DNA of 64,000 nucleotides. It comes from Christensenella sp. UBA4263. Lineage in GTDB: Bacteria; Bacillota; Clostridia; Christensenellales; Aristaeellaceae. The DNA lies in NCBI GenBank assembly GCA_002395225.1, contig DGWH01000165.1:1-64000 (forward strand), given 5' to 3'. Shown here piece after piece: positions 1 to 7,632 of the stretch; the first letter of the stretch is position 1; each line of letters opens with the position of its first letter. Both the position numbers and the translations under genes were made by a program. The notes under the pieces are model-generated. The model saw only the letters and a list, made by a program, of their open reading frames with translations. It was not told where the DNA came from and did no database searches.

Positions 1-1298
1 CGCTGTCGGGTCAGGAAAACCATATAACTCATAAAGGAAGCACAGATTACCAGGAACGGAACATATGCACGGTCTTTATACCGGAATGCATAGAGAATTG
101 ACAGAATATCTGCAAGATAGAAATATCTGTCGTGTATTTTGGGCATCACAAACGGCAAAAAGATCGCAAAAAACAGAGCAAACTGAAGGGTCATATCCGG
201 CCGGATTTCCTGTGCATGGGCCAGCCAGTAGATGACCACAATCAGTACCAGAATGATGCAGGCATAAAGTGCCGCGTGCTGAAGCTGAGGAAATAAATCC
301 ATATTCAGATATTGGTTCTGCGTATTATTGTTAATTCCTTCAATAAAACGCATCCAGGTATACTCCTGCGTATTGGCAAATTCCAGCATCGGGAAGAAAT
401 TATAAAGATTCGGCGCATTGTACGTCAGCCGATGATAGTACTGTCCCATGGATTGATTGGCATAAACGGAGAGCGCATCCAGCAGCGAGCGCCCCGCACA
501 AAAAGCGGGAATAAGCGTAACAAAATACATTCCAAAAAAAGCCAATGCATGTCTGGGCCGGTATTCCCGATGAATCAGTGCCAGCAGCACAACCGGAAAC
601 ACAAAAATCGTCTGAAGTTTAAACGCAAATGCAACCGCCAGAAATGCTGCCGAGCGCCAGGGATGACCGGTTTTCAGATCACAAAGACTCATGATCACAA
701 AAAAGGCATAGACAGAATCGCACTGTCCCCAGAACGCTCCTTCAATCAATGCTGTCGGTAAAATCAGCATGATCAGGAAAACCGGCAGTTCGGCACGTTC
801 GCCTGCGAAAATCCGTGCCGCACGCATCATAGCATGAGCGAGAAGAAAATCAAAGAGTATCGTGAACAGTTTAATCAGATAAAGATCCGAAAGCGACGAA
901 AATGATATCAGGAGAAGAACATACTGATAAATCAGATTATAATCCCCCACATTCTCCCCCAGCATCCGAAAGCCGCCTTTTCTGAACGCCTCAATCCAAC
1001 CGTTCAGAAAAGAATCATAATCTGCCGAGTTATAATCCAGCATGAACACGCGGGCCAGCATGGCAAACGCCGCAAACAAAAGAGTAAAACCCAGTTCAGC
1101 TGTGGTTCCCTCTCTGCTCAACAACATCCAAAGCATCGTTCCCAGATATATGACAGTAAACAGGAAAGAGATCTGTGCAGCATCGCCTGCCCCACGAACA
1201 TGCCTGAATCCGCTTATGATCCACGTCATGAGTCCAAAAAGTACCAGTGAGGCCAGGAAAATGAATATTGCTGACTCTTTTTTCCCGAATTTTTTCAT
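1..1298 (-). CDS. COG5542-like GT-C membrane protein, partial
   Basis: This is a polytopic membrane protein whose C-terminus lies beyond the left edge; about 432 codons are visible and the frame is open to base 1. The ATG at 1298 follows AGGAGA. Visible motifs are an acidic first-loop stretch SADYDSFLNG (about residues 91-100), GENVGDYNLIYQY (114-126), then WGQCDSVYAFF, FAFKLQTIFVFP and PKIHDRYFY near the edge. The same ordered motifs occur in the proteins at 14231 and 15589, so the three are paralogs. The pattern fits the Gpi18/mannosyltransferase-related family (COG5542), which uses lipid-phosphate sugar donors outside the membrane. The sugar and acceptor are unknown. It is last in a minus-strand cassette after the genes at 1397 and 3069. 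Confidence 0.8.
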   Translation of the reverse strand, partial: MKKFGKKESAIFIFLASLVLFGLMTWIISGFRHVRGAGDAAQISFLFTVIYLGTMLWMLLSREGTTAELGFTLLFAAFAMLARVFMLDYNSADYDSFLNGWIEAFRKGGFRMLGENVGDYNLIYQYVLLLISFSSLSDLYLIKLFTILFDFLLAHAMMRAARIFAGERAELPVFLIMLILPTALIEGAFWGQCDSVYAFFVIMSLCDLKTGHPWRSAAFLAVAFAFKLQTIFVFPVVLLALIHREYRPRHALAFFGMYFVTLIPAFCAGRSLLDALSVYANQSMGQYYHRLTYNAPNLYNFFPMLEFANTQEYTWMRFIEGINNNTQNQYLNMDLFPQLQHAALYACIILVLIVVIYWLAHAQEIRPDMTLQFALFFAIFLPFVMPKIHDRYFYLADILSILYAFRYKDRAYVPFLVICASFMSYMVFLTRQ

Positions 1299-1396
1299 TT
1301 TTCTCTCCTAACCTTTTCTTTCAGAGTATCTTCCACGCAAAAGCCTTTTGCACAATCGGTCTCTCCATATAACGCCGTTTCTCTGGAACGGGAAAT

Positions 1397-2878
1397 TCAC
1401 TGTATCCGCTGATACAACCGATAATGCCTTAGATCTGCCAGATCAAATAATCCCTCTGCTTCATCAATCAGTTCATACCTGTCTCCGGGATCCCTGTAGA
1501 TGCTGACCACGTATTGGGGAACAGCCTCTGACAGATAACGCTTAATCTCCTGTTCTTTCTCTTTGCTTGGGAGATTATTATCTGAAAAATAGCGGCACGC
1601 CGGCAAAACCCCGGCTCCCAGGTAGAATCCCTGATCAAGACTTGTTACATCCAGAATCGACTCCCCGGCCGAAAGCTGCATTTCCTTTGCAAACTGTTTT
1701 TGCGGCATTTGCTCTCGTTTTACAGAAAGAAGCGGGATCACGCGTGATGTTCCTGCTGAAACCGGCAAAATCGCAAGGATCAGCAGCAAGAACGAAACAT
1801 TGACCAAAATCTTCTTTTCTGATCTTTCATCAAGCCGGTTCAGTATTCCCGTCAGAGGAACCATTCCGGGACAAATACAGGCAGCAAACACCAGTGCATA
1901 ATAAGGATGTGCCATTTCCCCCCAGTAAACAAACAACAGAAACAAGCCGGCGGAAAACAGATATCCCAGCAGTTCAAAGACATTCTCTTTCCGGCGCCGG
2001 ATAATCGTCCGGATTCCCAAATACAGAAAACCGAGAACCGTCAAAAGAAACACGGCCGGATTGATTGCGCTCTGTGTCCTGAGATACGCCAGTGCATTAT
2101 ACACATGCCCCGTCAGCGTCAGGGGCGTTCCCTCATACACGTTCACATTGTCCCAAAAATACGCCTGAATACAGGGGGCAAGAATTCCTGTCAGAATCAG
2201 GAGAAGCATGATCGGAACAAACATCATCAGGAAACCGGCAATCCATTTTAAACCATGTTCTGCTGCCGTCCTGATTCCTCTGCATGCTGCAAGATACAGG
2301 AAAGCCGCAATGCCAAGACCAAAATGCAGACCGCAAACGGTGAATTTGATCAGAAAAACAAACCCGGCCGTCACCCCAAAGAGAATGGAACGAGCAGTTT
2401 TATCCTCTGTTTCAAACAGTTCAAGATACGCATAAACCGCATACGCCAAAGCCGGAAGGCATAATTCCTCGGCACTTCCGCCCTGATTGAACGCCGTACA
2501 CGAAACACAGATCATTGCCGTCAGAGGAATGGACAGCAGCGCTCCATGACCTTTAACAAAGATTTCGGAGATTTTATACGAAAGAAAGCACGTCAGGCCG
2601 AGAGCGGCTATCTCCATCAGGTACACCCCGATAAAGCTGCTTTCACTGACCCAGGCAGCCAGAGAATAAAGGAAATACAGAAGCGGGCCCTTGTGGTCAT
2701 ACAGATCCCTGTAAGGCATCAGACCATGTCTGATTCCCCTGCCCATCGTAAAATAGATATTGGTATCTGTCCAGAAAGACGTTGCAAAAATGGGTGAACA
2801 GGTCGACGTAAACAACAGAGCAGCCGCTGCGCAAAGAAAACAGCACACAAGTACATATGATAATCTGACTTTTTTCAT
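1397..2878 (-). CDS. GT39-like (GT-C) membrane glycosyltransferase
   Basis: This 493-residue protein has about ten hydrophobic segments and a C-terminal soluble tail. After the first membrane segment come a conserved acid (W-T-D-T-N, D38) and YDHKGPLL (residues 60-67), the first-loop signature expected of a GT-C enzyme. The paralog at 12715 has matching SDNSIY and FDHKGPLL motifs, a later HPYY/YYDHY region and a similar VLP-x-x-RYF tail. The family would transfer a sugar from a polyprenyl-phosphate donor on the outer membrane face. The donor and acceptor cannot be read from the sequence. It lies between the DUF6020-like gene (3069) and the COG5542-like gene (1), all minus strand. Confidence 0.8.
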   Translation of the reverse strand: MKKVRLSYVLVCCFLCAAAALLFTSTCSPIFATSFWTDTNIYFTMGRGIRHGLMPYRDLYDHKGPLLYFLYSLAAWVSESSFIGVYLMEIAALGLTCFLSYKISEIFVKGHGALLSIPLTAMICVSCTAFNQGGSAEELCLPALAYAVYAYLELFETEDKTARSILFGVTAGFVFLIKFTVCGLHFGLGIAAFLYLAACRGIRTAAEHGLKWIAGFLMMFVPIMLLLILTGILAPCIQAYFWDNVNVYEGTPLTLTGHVYNALAYLRTQSAINPAVFLLTVLGFLYLGIRTIIRRRKENVFELLGYLFSAGLFLLFVYWGEMAHPYYALVFAACICPGMVPLTGILNRLDERSEKKILVNVSFLLLILAILPVSAGTSRVIPLLSVKREQMPQKQFAKEMQLSAGESILDVTSLDQGFYLGAGVLPACRYFSDNNLPSKEKEQEIKRYLSEAVPQYVVSIYRDPGDRYELIDEAEGLFDLADLRHYRLYQRIQ

Positions 2879-3024
2879 TATTCCGTCAAAGAATGAATCG
2901 AAAATTTCTATTCAAAATTCCCGTATCCTTGCGTCCTCTCTCTTTCTAAAATTGATCTTCGGCGCATTAAAGCCAAACCCGAAAAGAATCATACATGATC
3001 AGAATACGCGGTAATAGCTCCTCT

Positions 3025-3053
3025 GTTGCTGCGCGGTTGTCCTTAGCAGCAAC
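3025..3053 (-). terminator. Hairpin downstream of the DUF6020-like gene
   Basis: GTTGCTGC (3025-3032) and GCAGCAAC (3046-3053) form an eight-base-pair stem about 15 bases after the stop of the minus-strand gene at 3069. There is no T-run, so it is either a weak terminator or an RNA-stabilising hairpin. Confidence 0.35.
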
Positions 3054-3068
3054 ATCAATAAGCAGAAG

Positions 3069-4880
3069 CTATTCGAATGTTGTTTCAGACGGATACAGCA
3101 GTTTTAAATTGCATAACCCGCAGAACGGCAAAACAAACGCCACAGAAAAAGAATATCTGAAGTCATAGCCATCCAATGGCGTTGCAAATAAAACCATTAC
3201 CATTACCCCCAGCATAAAGGTCAATGGCAAAACCCGTGCCGCTTTCTGCTTTAAGAAGAAAAAAATGACCAGTAACGCAAGCCATGTATATGTCGGTGAA
3301 ATACAAATCAGGCGAACGACCGGAAGCATGCATGCTTTTGTTCGAAGCGCTTCAAATCCCCTTCGAACCGCCGCCATTTTTTCCGGATACTCAATTCGAA
3401 GATCACGCTGCCACAACAGCGTATCAAATGAATATTGCGTGTTGTCCGTCGTCAGCTGATTTGGTGATACTTTCGTAATTCCTGTAATATTTGTCGAATA
3501 CAGGTACTGATTCTTTAACTCAAGAAATGCATCAACATACGTTATTGGATGCCGTAAACCGCATTTAATCCACGTCGTTAAAAAATGAAGCACATCTTCA
3601 CCGGTTAAGTTTTCTTTTGCGTTGTTAATTGAAACATCTTTTATTGAATCAACCTTATTCGGATCGTACCACTCTTCCATCCGTTCAATATCAAGTACAT
3701 TTCCTATCCAGGTTTCCTCTTTCTCTGTCCATTCGCCATAATGTCCGATAATATATCTTGCCATTGTCTGCATCGGTACGGATAACCCTTCCCTCTTGTT
3801 TCCAGGGGAAATCTGTGCCATGGGATAAACAACATTCCCGATTAAACCATGCACTATAATAAGCAATGCCGAAACGACAATGCTGCATTTCCTGCTGTTT
3901 TTCAGGAAAACACCGGTCAGCAAAGGCGTGAGAACAACAAATATGCCTTCATTTCTGCTCAGGATACATAATAATCCAGTCAGAAACAGCCGTATACTTT
4001 TTCCCCTGCCCTGCAGCAGTTTTACTATCTCAACGATGAAAAGAAGTAAAAATGAGACATACCATACATCTTTTGTTGTCGTATTCAGCATATTCGAAAA
4101 TATCGGATTCAGGTTAAAAAAAGCCAGACAACCGATTCTGATTTTGGAAGATACTGCATTTTCCTTTAAAAAGCACAGCATGGAAGCCAGACAAAATGAA
4201 TAGATGAGCATCTGGAAAATAGTAAACAATGCATATCCGAGTGTTTCCGAGCCGAATGCGATTTTTCCTCCCCAGACAAAGCAGCCAAACAGAAGCGTAT
4301 GCAGCACCGGATGATGCGTTGTCATTTCAGGTTTTCCATTAAAAAATGTATTGGAAAACTGAAAAAGCTGCGTCACATTGTCCCGCGGAATCATGATTCC
4401 GGGAAAACAAAAAACAAATGTCAGAATCTGAACAAAAAAAGACAGTAAAAAGGGAAACAGCATCGGATGCCTGTCAAACCAAACGGTTTCCGTTGTATTT
4501 ACCCAGTTTCTTCCGTTTTTGCAGAGGGCATCAAACATATAATGCACAACAGGCAGGCATACACATACAAAGCCCGGGAACGCAATCATCCATTTGAACA
4601 GCTGATCGCCATGATTAAAAGGAATTCGTTCATCCCATTCGTATTTAAAAACGGCTCTCCCCACCAACAAAAAAGACGCATAGATAATCGATAGTACCGT
4701 TTCTGTCAGCTGCCACTTCCTGACCTTGTTGACAAGAACCGCTGCCAGCAGACAGAAAAAGCATTCATACCATCCCGGAAAACGGAACAGAAGTGCTGGT
4801 GTTGAAAAATCAATGGAAAAAGAAAACAGGGCTACTAGGAAAACAACCAAACTGGTACCAACTGACTTTTTTATACTCAT
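3069..4880 (-). CDS. DUF6020-like polytopic membrane protein
   Basis: This is a 603-residue protein with more than ten membrane segments. I chose the ATG at 4880 because it follows a GAGGGGCGG site; an upstream in-frame ATG at 5009 would overlap the neighbouring regulator gene. The motif block is FPGIMIPRDNVTQLFQF (residues 159-175) followed by THHPVLHT (188-195). The protein at 10940 has the equivalent YFPG..DTHDQLLQFF and DHHPVLLT, so they are paralogs. These match my memory of the uncharacterised DUF6020 family. The acid plus HHP layout is GT-C-like, but no reaction is established. It heads a three-gene minus-strand cassette with the genes at 1397 and 1, and is richer in A+T than most of the window. 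Confidence 0.75.
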   Translation of the reverse strand: MSIKKSVGTSLVVFLVALFSFSIDFSTPALLFRFPGWYECFFCLLAAVLVNKVRKWQLTETVLSIIYASFLLVGRAVFKYEWDERIPFNHGDQLFKWMIAFPGFVCVCLPVVHYMFDALCKNGRNWVNTTETVWFDRHPMLFPFLLSFFVQILTFVFCFPGIMIPRDNVTQLFQFSNTFFNGKPEMTTHHPVLHTLLFGCFVWGGKIAFGSETLGYALFTIFQMLIYSFCLASMLCFLKENAVSSKIRIGCLAFFNLNPIFSNMLNTTTKDVWYVSFLLLFIVEIVKLLQGRGKSIRLFLTGLLCILSRNEGIFVVLTPLLTGVFLKNSRKCSIVVSALLIIVHGLIGNVVYPMAQISPGNKREGLSVPMQTMARYIIGHYGEWTEKEETWIGNVLDIERMEEWYDPNKVDSIKDVSINNAKENLTGEDVLHFLTTWIKCGLRHPITYVDAFLELKNQYLYSTNITGITKVSPNQLTTDNTQYSFDTLLWQRDLRIEYPEKMAAVRRGFEALRTKACMLPVVRLICISPTYTWLALLVIFFFLKQKAARVLPLTFMLGVMVMVLFATPLDGYDFRYSFSVAFVLPFCGLCNLKLLYPSETTFE

Positions 4881-4986
4881 AACCGCCCCTCGTTTATAAA
4901 CACCATTCTGATCTCTTTTAAGAGGTGAGTTTTTATGTGTGTAAATTGACACAAATTGAAAACTCACATTAAGTATATTTCTAATC

Positions 4987-5349
4987 TCAAGATAATTGAT
5001 TAATTGCAAGTGTTTCCATTAATGTTGACATCAACTTTTTAGTGTTATTGTTTTTGAGCATTCTATAATGCTGTATCATCTTCATTTCTTCAGGTGATAG
5101 CATAGATGCATGGACCGTTGATTTGTCTGGATTTAGTAATTCTTCTTTTGTAACGCAAAAATAGGTAGCCAACTTATCAATATATCTCATATAAGAGGAT
5201 GATTTTCGTGTTTTCCAATATGTTATTGCATTCTGAGATAGCCCAAGGTATTCTGCAAGATCTTTTTGCCGTATTCCTTTAGTTTCAATAAGATAAAATA
5301 TATTATTCAATATCTCGTTTCCATTTTGAATTGACAGTACTTTAGGCAT
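4987..5349 (-). CDS. XRE-family HTH transcriptional regulator
   Basis: This 120-residue protein has an N-terminal helix-turn-helix of the XRE/Cro type. The segment from IRQKDLAEYLGLSQ to NAITYWK (about residues 25-45) has the usual RQKDLA..LG.S...I..W spacing. The remaining C-terminal part is helical and polar, with no recognised sensor domain. The ATG at 5349 follows AAGGAGA; an upstream start at 5415 would fall in the probable promoter. The gene is AT-rich and codes unlike its neighbours, which suggests transfer. A 21-base imperfect palindrome at 5411-5431 beside a TATAAT box is a candidate autoregulatory operator. Its targets are unknown; the divergent tiny-ORF unit at 5694 is the obvious candidate. 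Confidence 0.85.
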   Translation of the reverse strand: MPKVLSIQNGNEILNNIFYLIETKGIRQKDLAEYLGLSQNAITYWKTRKSSSYMRYIDKLATYFCVTKEELLNPDKSTVHASMLSPEEMKMIQHYRMLKNNNTKKLMSTLMETLAINQLS

Positions 5350-5403
5350 TGCCAGTCTCCTTTGTGTAATTACATGTTGACAAAAACGCAAATCCCCTAC
5401 ATA

Positions 5404-5431
5404 ATTATAGTGCACGGTTCAAGACTGTGCA
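5404..5431 (-). promoter_or_regulatory. Candidate xre promoter box and operator palindrome
   Basis: Read on the minus strand, TATAAT lies at 5409-5404, about 55 bases before the xre start. Directly upstream is a 21-base imperfect palindrome (5411-5431) with TGCAC/GTGCA outer arms, where a repressor would cover the spacer and -35 region. No good -35 hexamer is present. The same stretch also holds a tiny minus-strand frame (5432-5397, 11 codons) behind AGGAGG, so leader-peptide control is an alternative. Confidence 0.4.
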
Positions 5432-5548
5432 TTTAGAGCCTCCTTTGGTCTATAGCGCGAAAAACGTTCTCCGAAAGTCTGAGGCCGACGGTTTGTCGAT
5501 GTCAATCATGAGTAGCTTTGTGATATTCCTGAAAAGAGAATTTGTCAG

Positions 5549-5625
5549 TTTACCGTCATGTATATTGTATCATTCATATGCAAATATATTGTAAGTCACG
5601 GTAAAATATGCACGATCGTTACAAT
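5549..5625. promoter_or_regulatory. Cluster of inverted repeats upstream of the tiny-ORF unit
   Basis: TTTACCGT (5549-5556) is matched by ACGGTAAA (5598-5605). ATTGTAA (5588-5594) is matched by TTACAAT (5619-5625). The stretch is AT-rich and sits between the divergent xre gene and the plus-strand ORFs starting at 5694. The interleaved arms look like regulator-binding sites rather than one RNA hairpin. I see no convincing sigma-A promoter here. Confidence 0.3.
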
Positions 5626-5693
5626 AACGTTTGAATTCTAGAGTGATTATGACTGACAAGTACCTTGAAAATCAAATATAGGAGAATACAGTA

Positions 5694-5795
5694 ATGTCTA
5701 AAGCTAAATGTGGAGTTGCCGATCTGGATTCGAGCATATATCCACAAAATGACAAATCGTCCTGCTTTCAGTATGACGATTGCAAAACAGTTTGA
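5694..5795 (+). CDS. Candidate 33-residue cysteine-containing peptide
   Basis: An ATG at 5694 follows AGGAGA at ideal spacing and opens a 33-codon frame beginning MSKAKCGVAD, with cysteines at 6, 24 and 30 and no signal sequence. A second tiny frame (5807-5851, MKMVKFSKT...) follows behind AAAGGAG and runs into the terminator at 5840. A competing frame (from 5749, MTNRPAFSMT..., ending 5829) has a more protein-like composition but no ribosome site. The region may therefore encode small peptides or be the remnant of a broken mobile-element gene. I do not recognise any product. Confidence 0.35.
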   Translation: MSKAKCGVADLDSSIYPQNDKSSCFQYDDCKTV

Positions 5796-5839
5796 AAAAG
5801 GAGCTGATGAAAATGGTGAAGTTTTCTAAGACAATGATA

Positions 5840-5877
5840 GAGGTGAGATGAGTTTTTTGAATCTCACCTCTTTTTTT
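5840..5877 (+). terminator. Strong intrinsic terminator
   Basis: GAGGTGAGAT (5840-5849) pairs perfectly with ATCTCACCTC (5861-5870) around an 11-base loop and is followed by seven T. It shows that the tiny-ORF region upstream is transcribed on the plus strand. Confidence 0.9.
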
Positions 5878-5985
5878 GATTGTCGTGCGAGTTTACGAGC
5901 ATCAAGGACTTTCGGCACCATTTTCATTTCCTTCACGCTGCTTCATCAGGCCGTGGTTTCCCCGGCCCCGCAGCAAAATTCCCTT

Positions 5986-6006
5986 CAGAAAACAGTCTGT
6001 TTTCTG
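5986..6006. repeat. 21-base perfect palindrome upstream of the ECF S gene
   Basis: CAGAAAACAG and CTGTTTTCTG flank a single T about 95 bases before the ECF S start. It could be a dimeric repressor site or a leader hairpin. I see no known vitamin riboswitch consensus in the 5880-6098 leader. Confidence 0.45.
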
Positions 6007-6098
6007 GCCATACAAAAAAAGATCAATCTGGCCCTTTTCTTATCTCCCTCATCCTTATAGAATGGCCATTACATAAAACCAGAAAGGACGGATCTCAT

Positions 6099-6668
6099 AT
6101 GACTCAGACCAGAAACCGAAACCAGACGCTTCGAATCTGCTTTATTGGCATGATGGCTGCCATTATTTTTGTTTTATACTACTTCCGGATTCCTTTTATG
6201 GGAACTTCACTTCATCTGACCAACAGCTTATGTGTCCTGGCAGGACTTCTTTTTGGACCTGCCGCAGGATTTATGGCAGCCGGCATCGGGTCATTTCTTT
6301 TTGATATCGTTTCCGGATATGGAATTGAATCCCTTATCACGTTTGTCAGCAAAGGCGCCATCGGACTGATTGCGGGTTTCATCGGCTATTCTGCCGCACA
6401 CCGTGATTCCATCTCATCAAAAAACCATTTCACCATTGTACTCGCCTCCGTGTCAGGCGCATTCGCCTATGTGCTCCTTTACATGCTGAAAACTTTTGTC
6501 ATGGGACTCACCGTGAGAGGTCTAACCATGGATGCGACAATTGCCAGCATGTTGTCAAAGCTGCCCGGAAGCGTCATTAATGCCATATTTGCATCAATCA
6601 TTGCTCCTGTCTTTTTTAACGCAATCCGCCCGGCACTGCGCCATATCGGAATCTGGGAGCATTTCTAA
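6099..6668 (+). CDS. ECF transporter S component
   Basis: This 189-residue protein is almost entirely hydrophobic, with about six membrane segments, the size of an ECF-type vitamin/precursor-binding S component. The block HLTNSLCVLAGLLFGPAAGF with the following G-S-F-L-F-D is typical of the ECF-ribofla_trS/COG4720-like group. I start at the ATG at 6099, after AGAAAGGA; an earlier in-frame start at 5880 would add a non-hydrophobic leader overlapping the palindrome. S components bind the substrate and dock to a shared EcfAA'T module, which is not in this window. The substrate cannot be assigned. The 3' end overlaps the convergent rsm22 gene by 75 bases. Confidence 0.85.
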   Translation: MTQTRNRNQTLRICFIGMMAAIIFVLYYFRIPFMGTSLHLTNSLCVLAGLLFGPAAGFMAAGIGSFLFDIVSGYGIESLITFVSKGAIGLIAGFIGYSAAHRDSISSKNHFTIVLASVSGAFAYVLLYMLKTFVMGLTVRGLTMDATIASMLSKLPGSVINAIFASIIAPVFFNAIRPALRHIGIWEHF

Positions 6669-7604
6669 ACTGTCTCCCCATTTGATTTTTCTGACCCGTT
6701 TCCAAAGCGGGTCTTTTTTTGTAAAAACCTTTTGCACAATTCCATCTGCTGTGCACATTTCCGCCGTAATCTTCCCCGGCAAAATGATCGGATGTCTCAG
6801 AATACGGCTCTGGGTACGAGAAGGCGGTGCTTTTCTCGTAAACGCAGCGTAGCAGAATTTCTCATCTTCATAGGGCGCCGATCCACTTTTTATCTGCTTA
6901 TGCAGCTGATCTCTGGAAATACGAACGGAAAAATGGCACCAGTCATCCTTCTCCATCGGGCAGTGATCGGCCGCACACGGGGCAGCAAGATACGCCATTC
7001 CCGCAAGGGCCTTTTTCGCCGTCTGGATGACAGAAAACCCTTCCGGCGTCCCCGGTTCGATCAACACAAGCATTTCGGATGCCGCATCCCACATTTTCAA
7101 TACAGCCGGTATCCGCGTCTGCTCCGGAAGTTCCACCAGCATATACCCCTCTGTCACCAGTTCACAGGAGGGCAGTTCCGCATCGGGCAGACTGTTTTCA
7201 AGCCACATCGGCCTGATCTGTTTCTCATCAAGAATGCGCCTGCAGATTTCCGCCATAGCCGGTTCCCGTTCCAGCAGAAACAGTCTCTCCGGCTGCAGCA
7301 TATCCATTGAAGCCAACGCAACTGCTCCCGTTCCGCTTCCACAGTCAAGGCAGGTCCTGATTTGAGAGATTCCGGCTGCCTGCAGGCTCTGTGTCAGTGC
7401 GAAATGCGCCGCTCCATACGTTGCCGGCATTCTTGAAACAGCATAAGCTGCAGCCTCCTGCAGCTTATTTAAGCGCTTTCGCTCCCCCATCTCACTTCGA
7501 TACCGGTCACTTACCTTTTTCCCGCTTGCAATGAGTGTGTCCCTTGAAAAATCCTCCGTCGCCTTTTTGATGGCAGCCTGCGTTTCTGAAGTCATTTCAT
7601 GCAT
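6594..7604 (-). CDS. Rsm22-family SAM-dependent methyltransferase-like protein
   Basis: This 336-residue protein has the Rsm22/METTL17 layout: RMPATYGA (about 58-64), a SAM-binding loop LDCGSGTGA (86-94), LIEPGTPEGF (181-190), then cysteines at 210, 215, 223 and 251 around CPMEKDDWCHF. In mitochondrial relatives such cysteines bind an iron-sulfur cluster, and the family acts on the small ribosomal subunit. It is the last gene of a probable minus-strand operon (eamA, LCP, capA, rsm22), 28 bases after capA. The ATG at 7604 follows GAAGGG; the ATG at 7595 is an alternative. The last 75 bases overlap the convergent ECF S gene, and that gene's terminator lies inside this coding region. Confidence 0.85.
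   Translation of the reverse strand: MHEMTSETQAAIKKATEDFSRDTLIASGKKVSDRYRSEMGERKRLNKLQEAAAYAVSRMPATYGAAHFALTQSLQAAGISQIRTCLDCGSGTGAVALASMDMLQPERLFLLEREPAMAEICRRILDEKQIRPMWLENSLPDAELPSCELVTEGYMLVELPEQTRIPAVLKMWDAASEMLVLIEPGTPEGFSVIQTAKKALAGMAYLAAPCAADHCPMEKDDWCHFSVRISRDQLHKQIKSGSAPYEDEKFCYAAFTRKAPPSRTQSRILRHPIILPGKITAEMCTADGIVQKVFTKKDPLWKRVRKIKWGDSLEMLPDSDMAQCRADCVKKDRSND
6693..6720 (+). terminator. Intrinsic terminator of the ECF S gene
   Basis: GACCCG (6693-6698) pairs with CGGGTC (6708-6713), followed by seven T, 24 bases after the ECF S stop. The same bases are read on the other strand as codons of rsm22. Confidence 0.85.
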
Positions 7605-7632
7605 CGTGAATGAACCCTTCTGTATTCGTCAG

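Noticed and set aside
5880..6098. Vitamin riboswitch before the ECF S gene
   Set aside because: I see no TPP, FMN, cobalamin or folate consensus; only a palindrome is clear.
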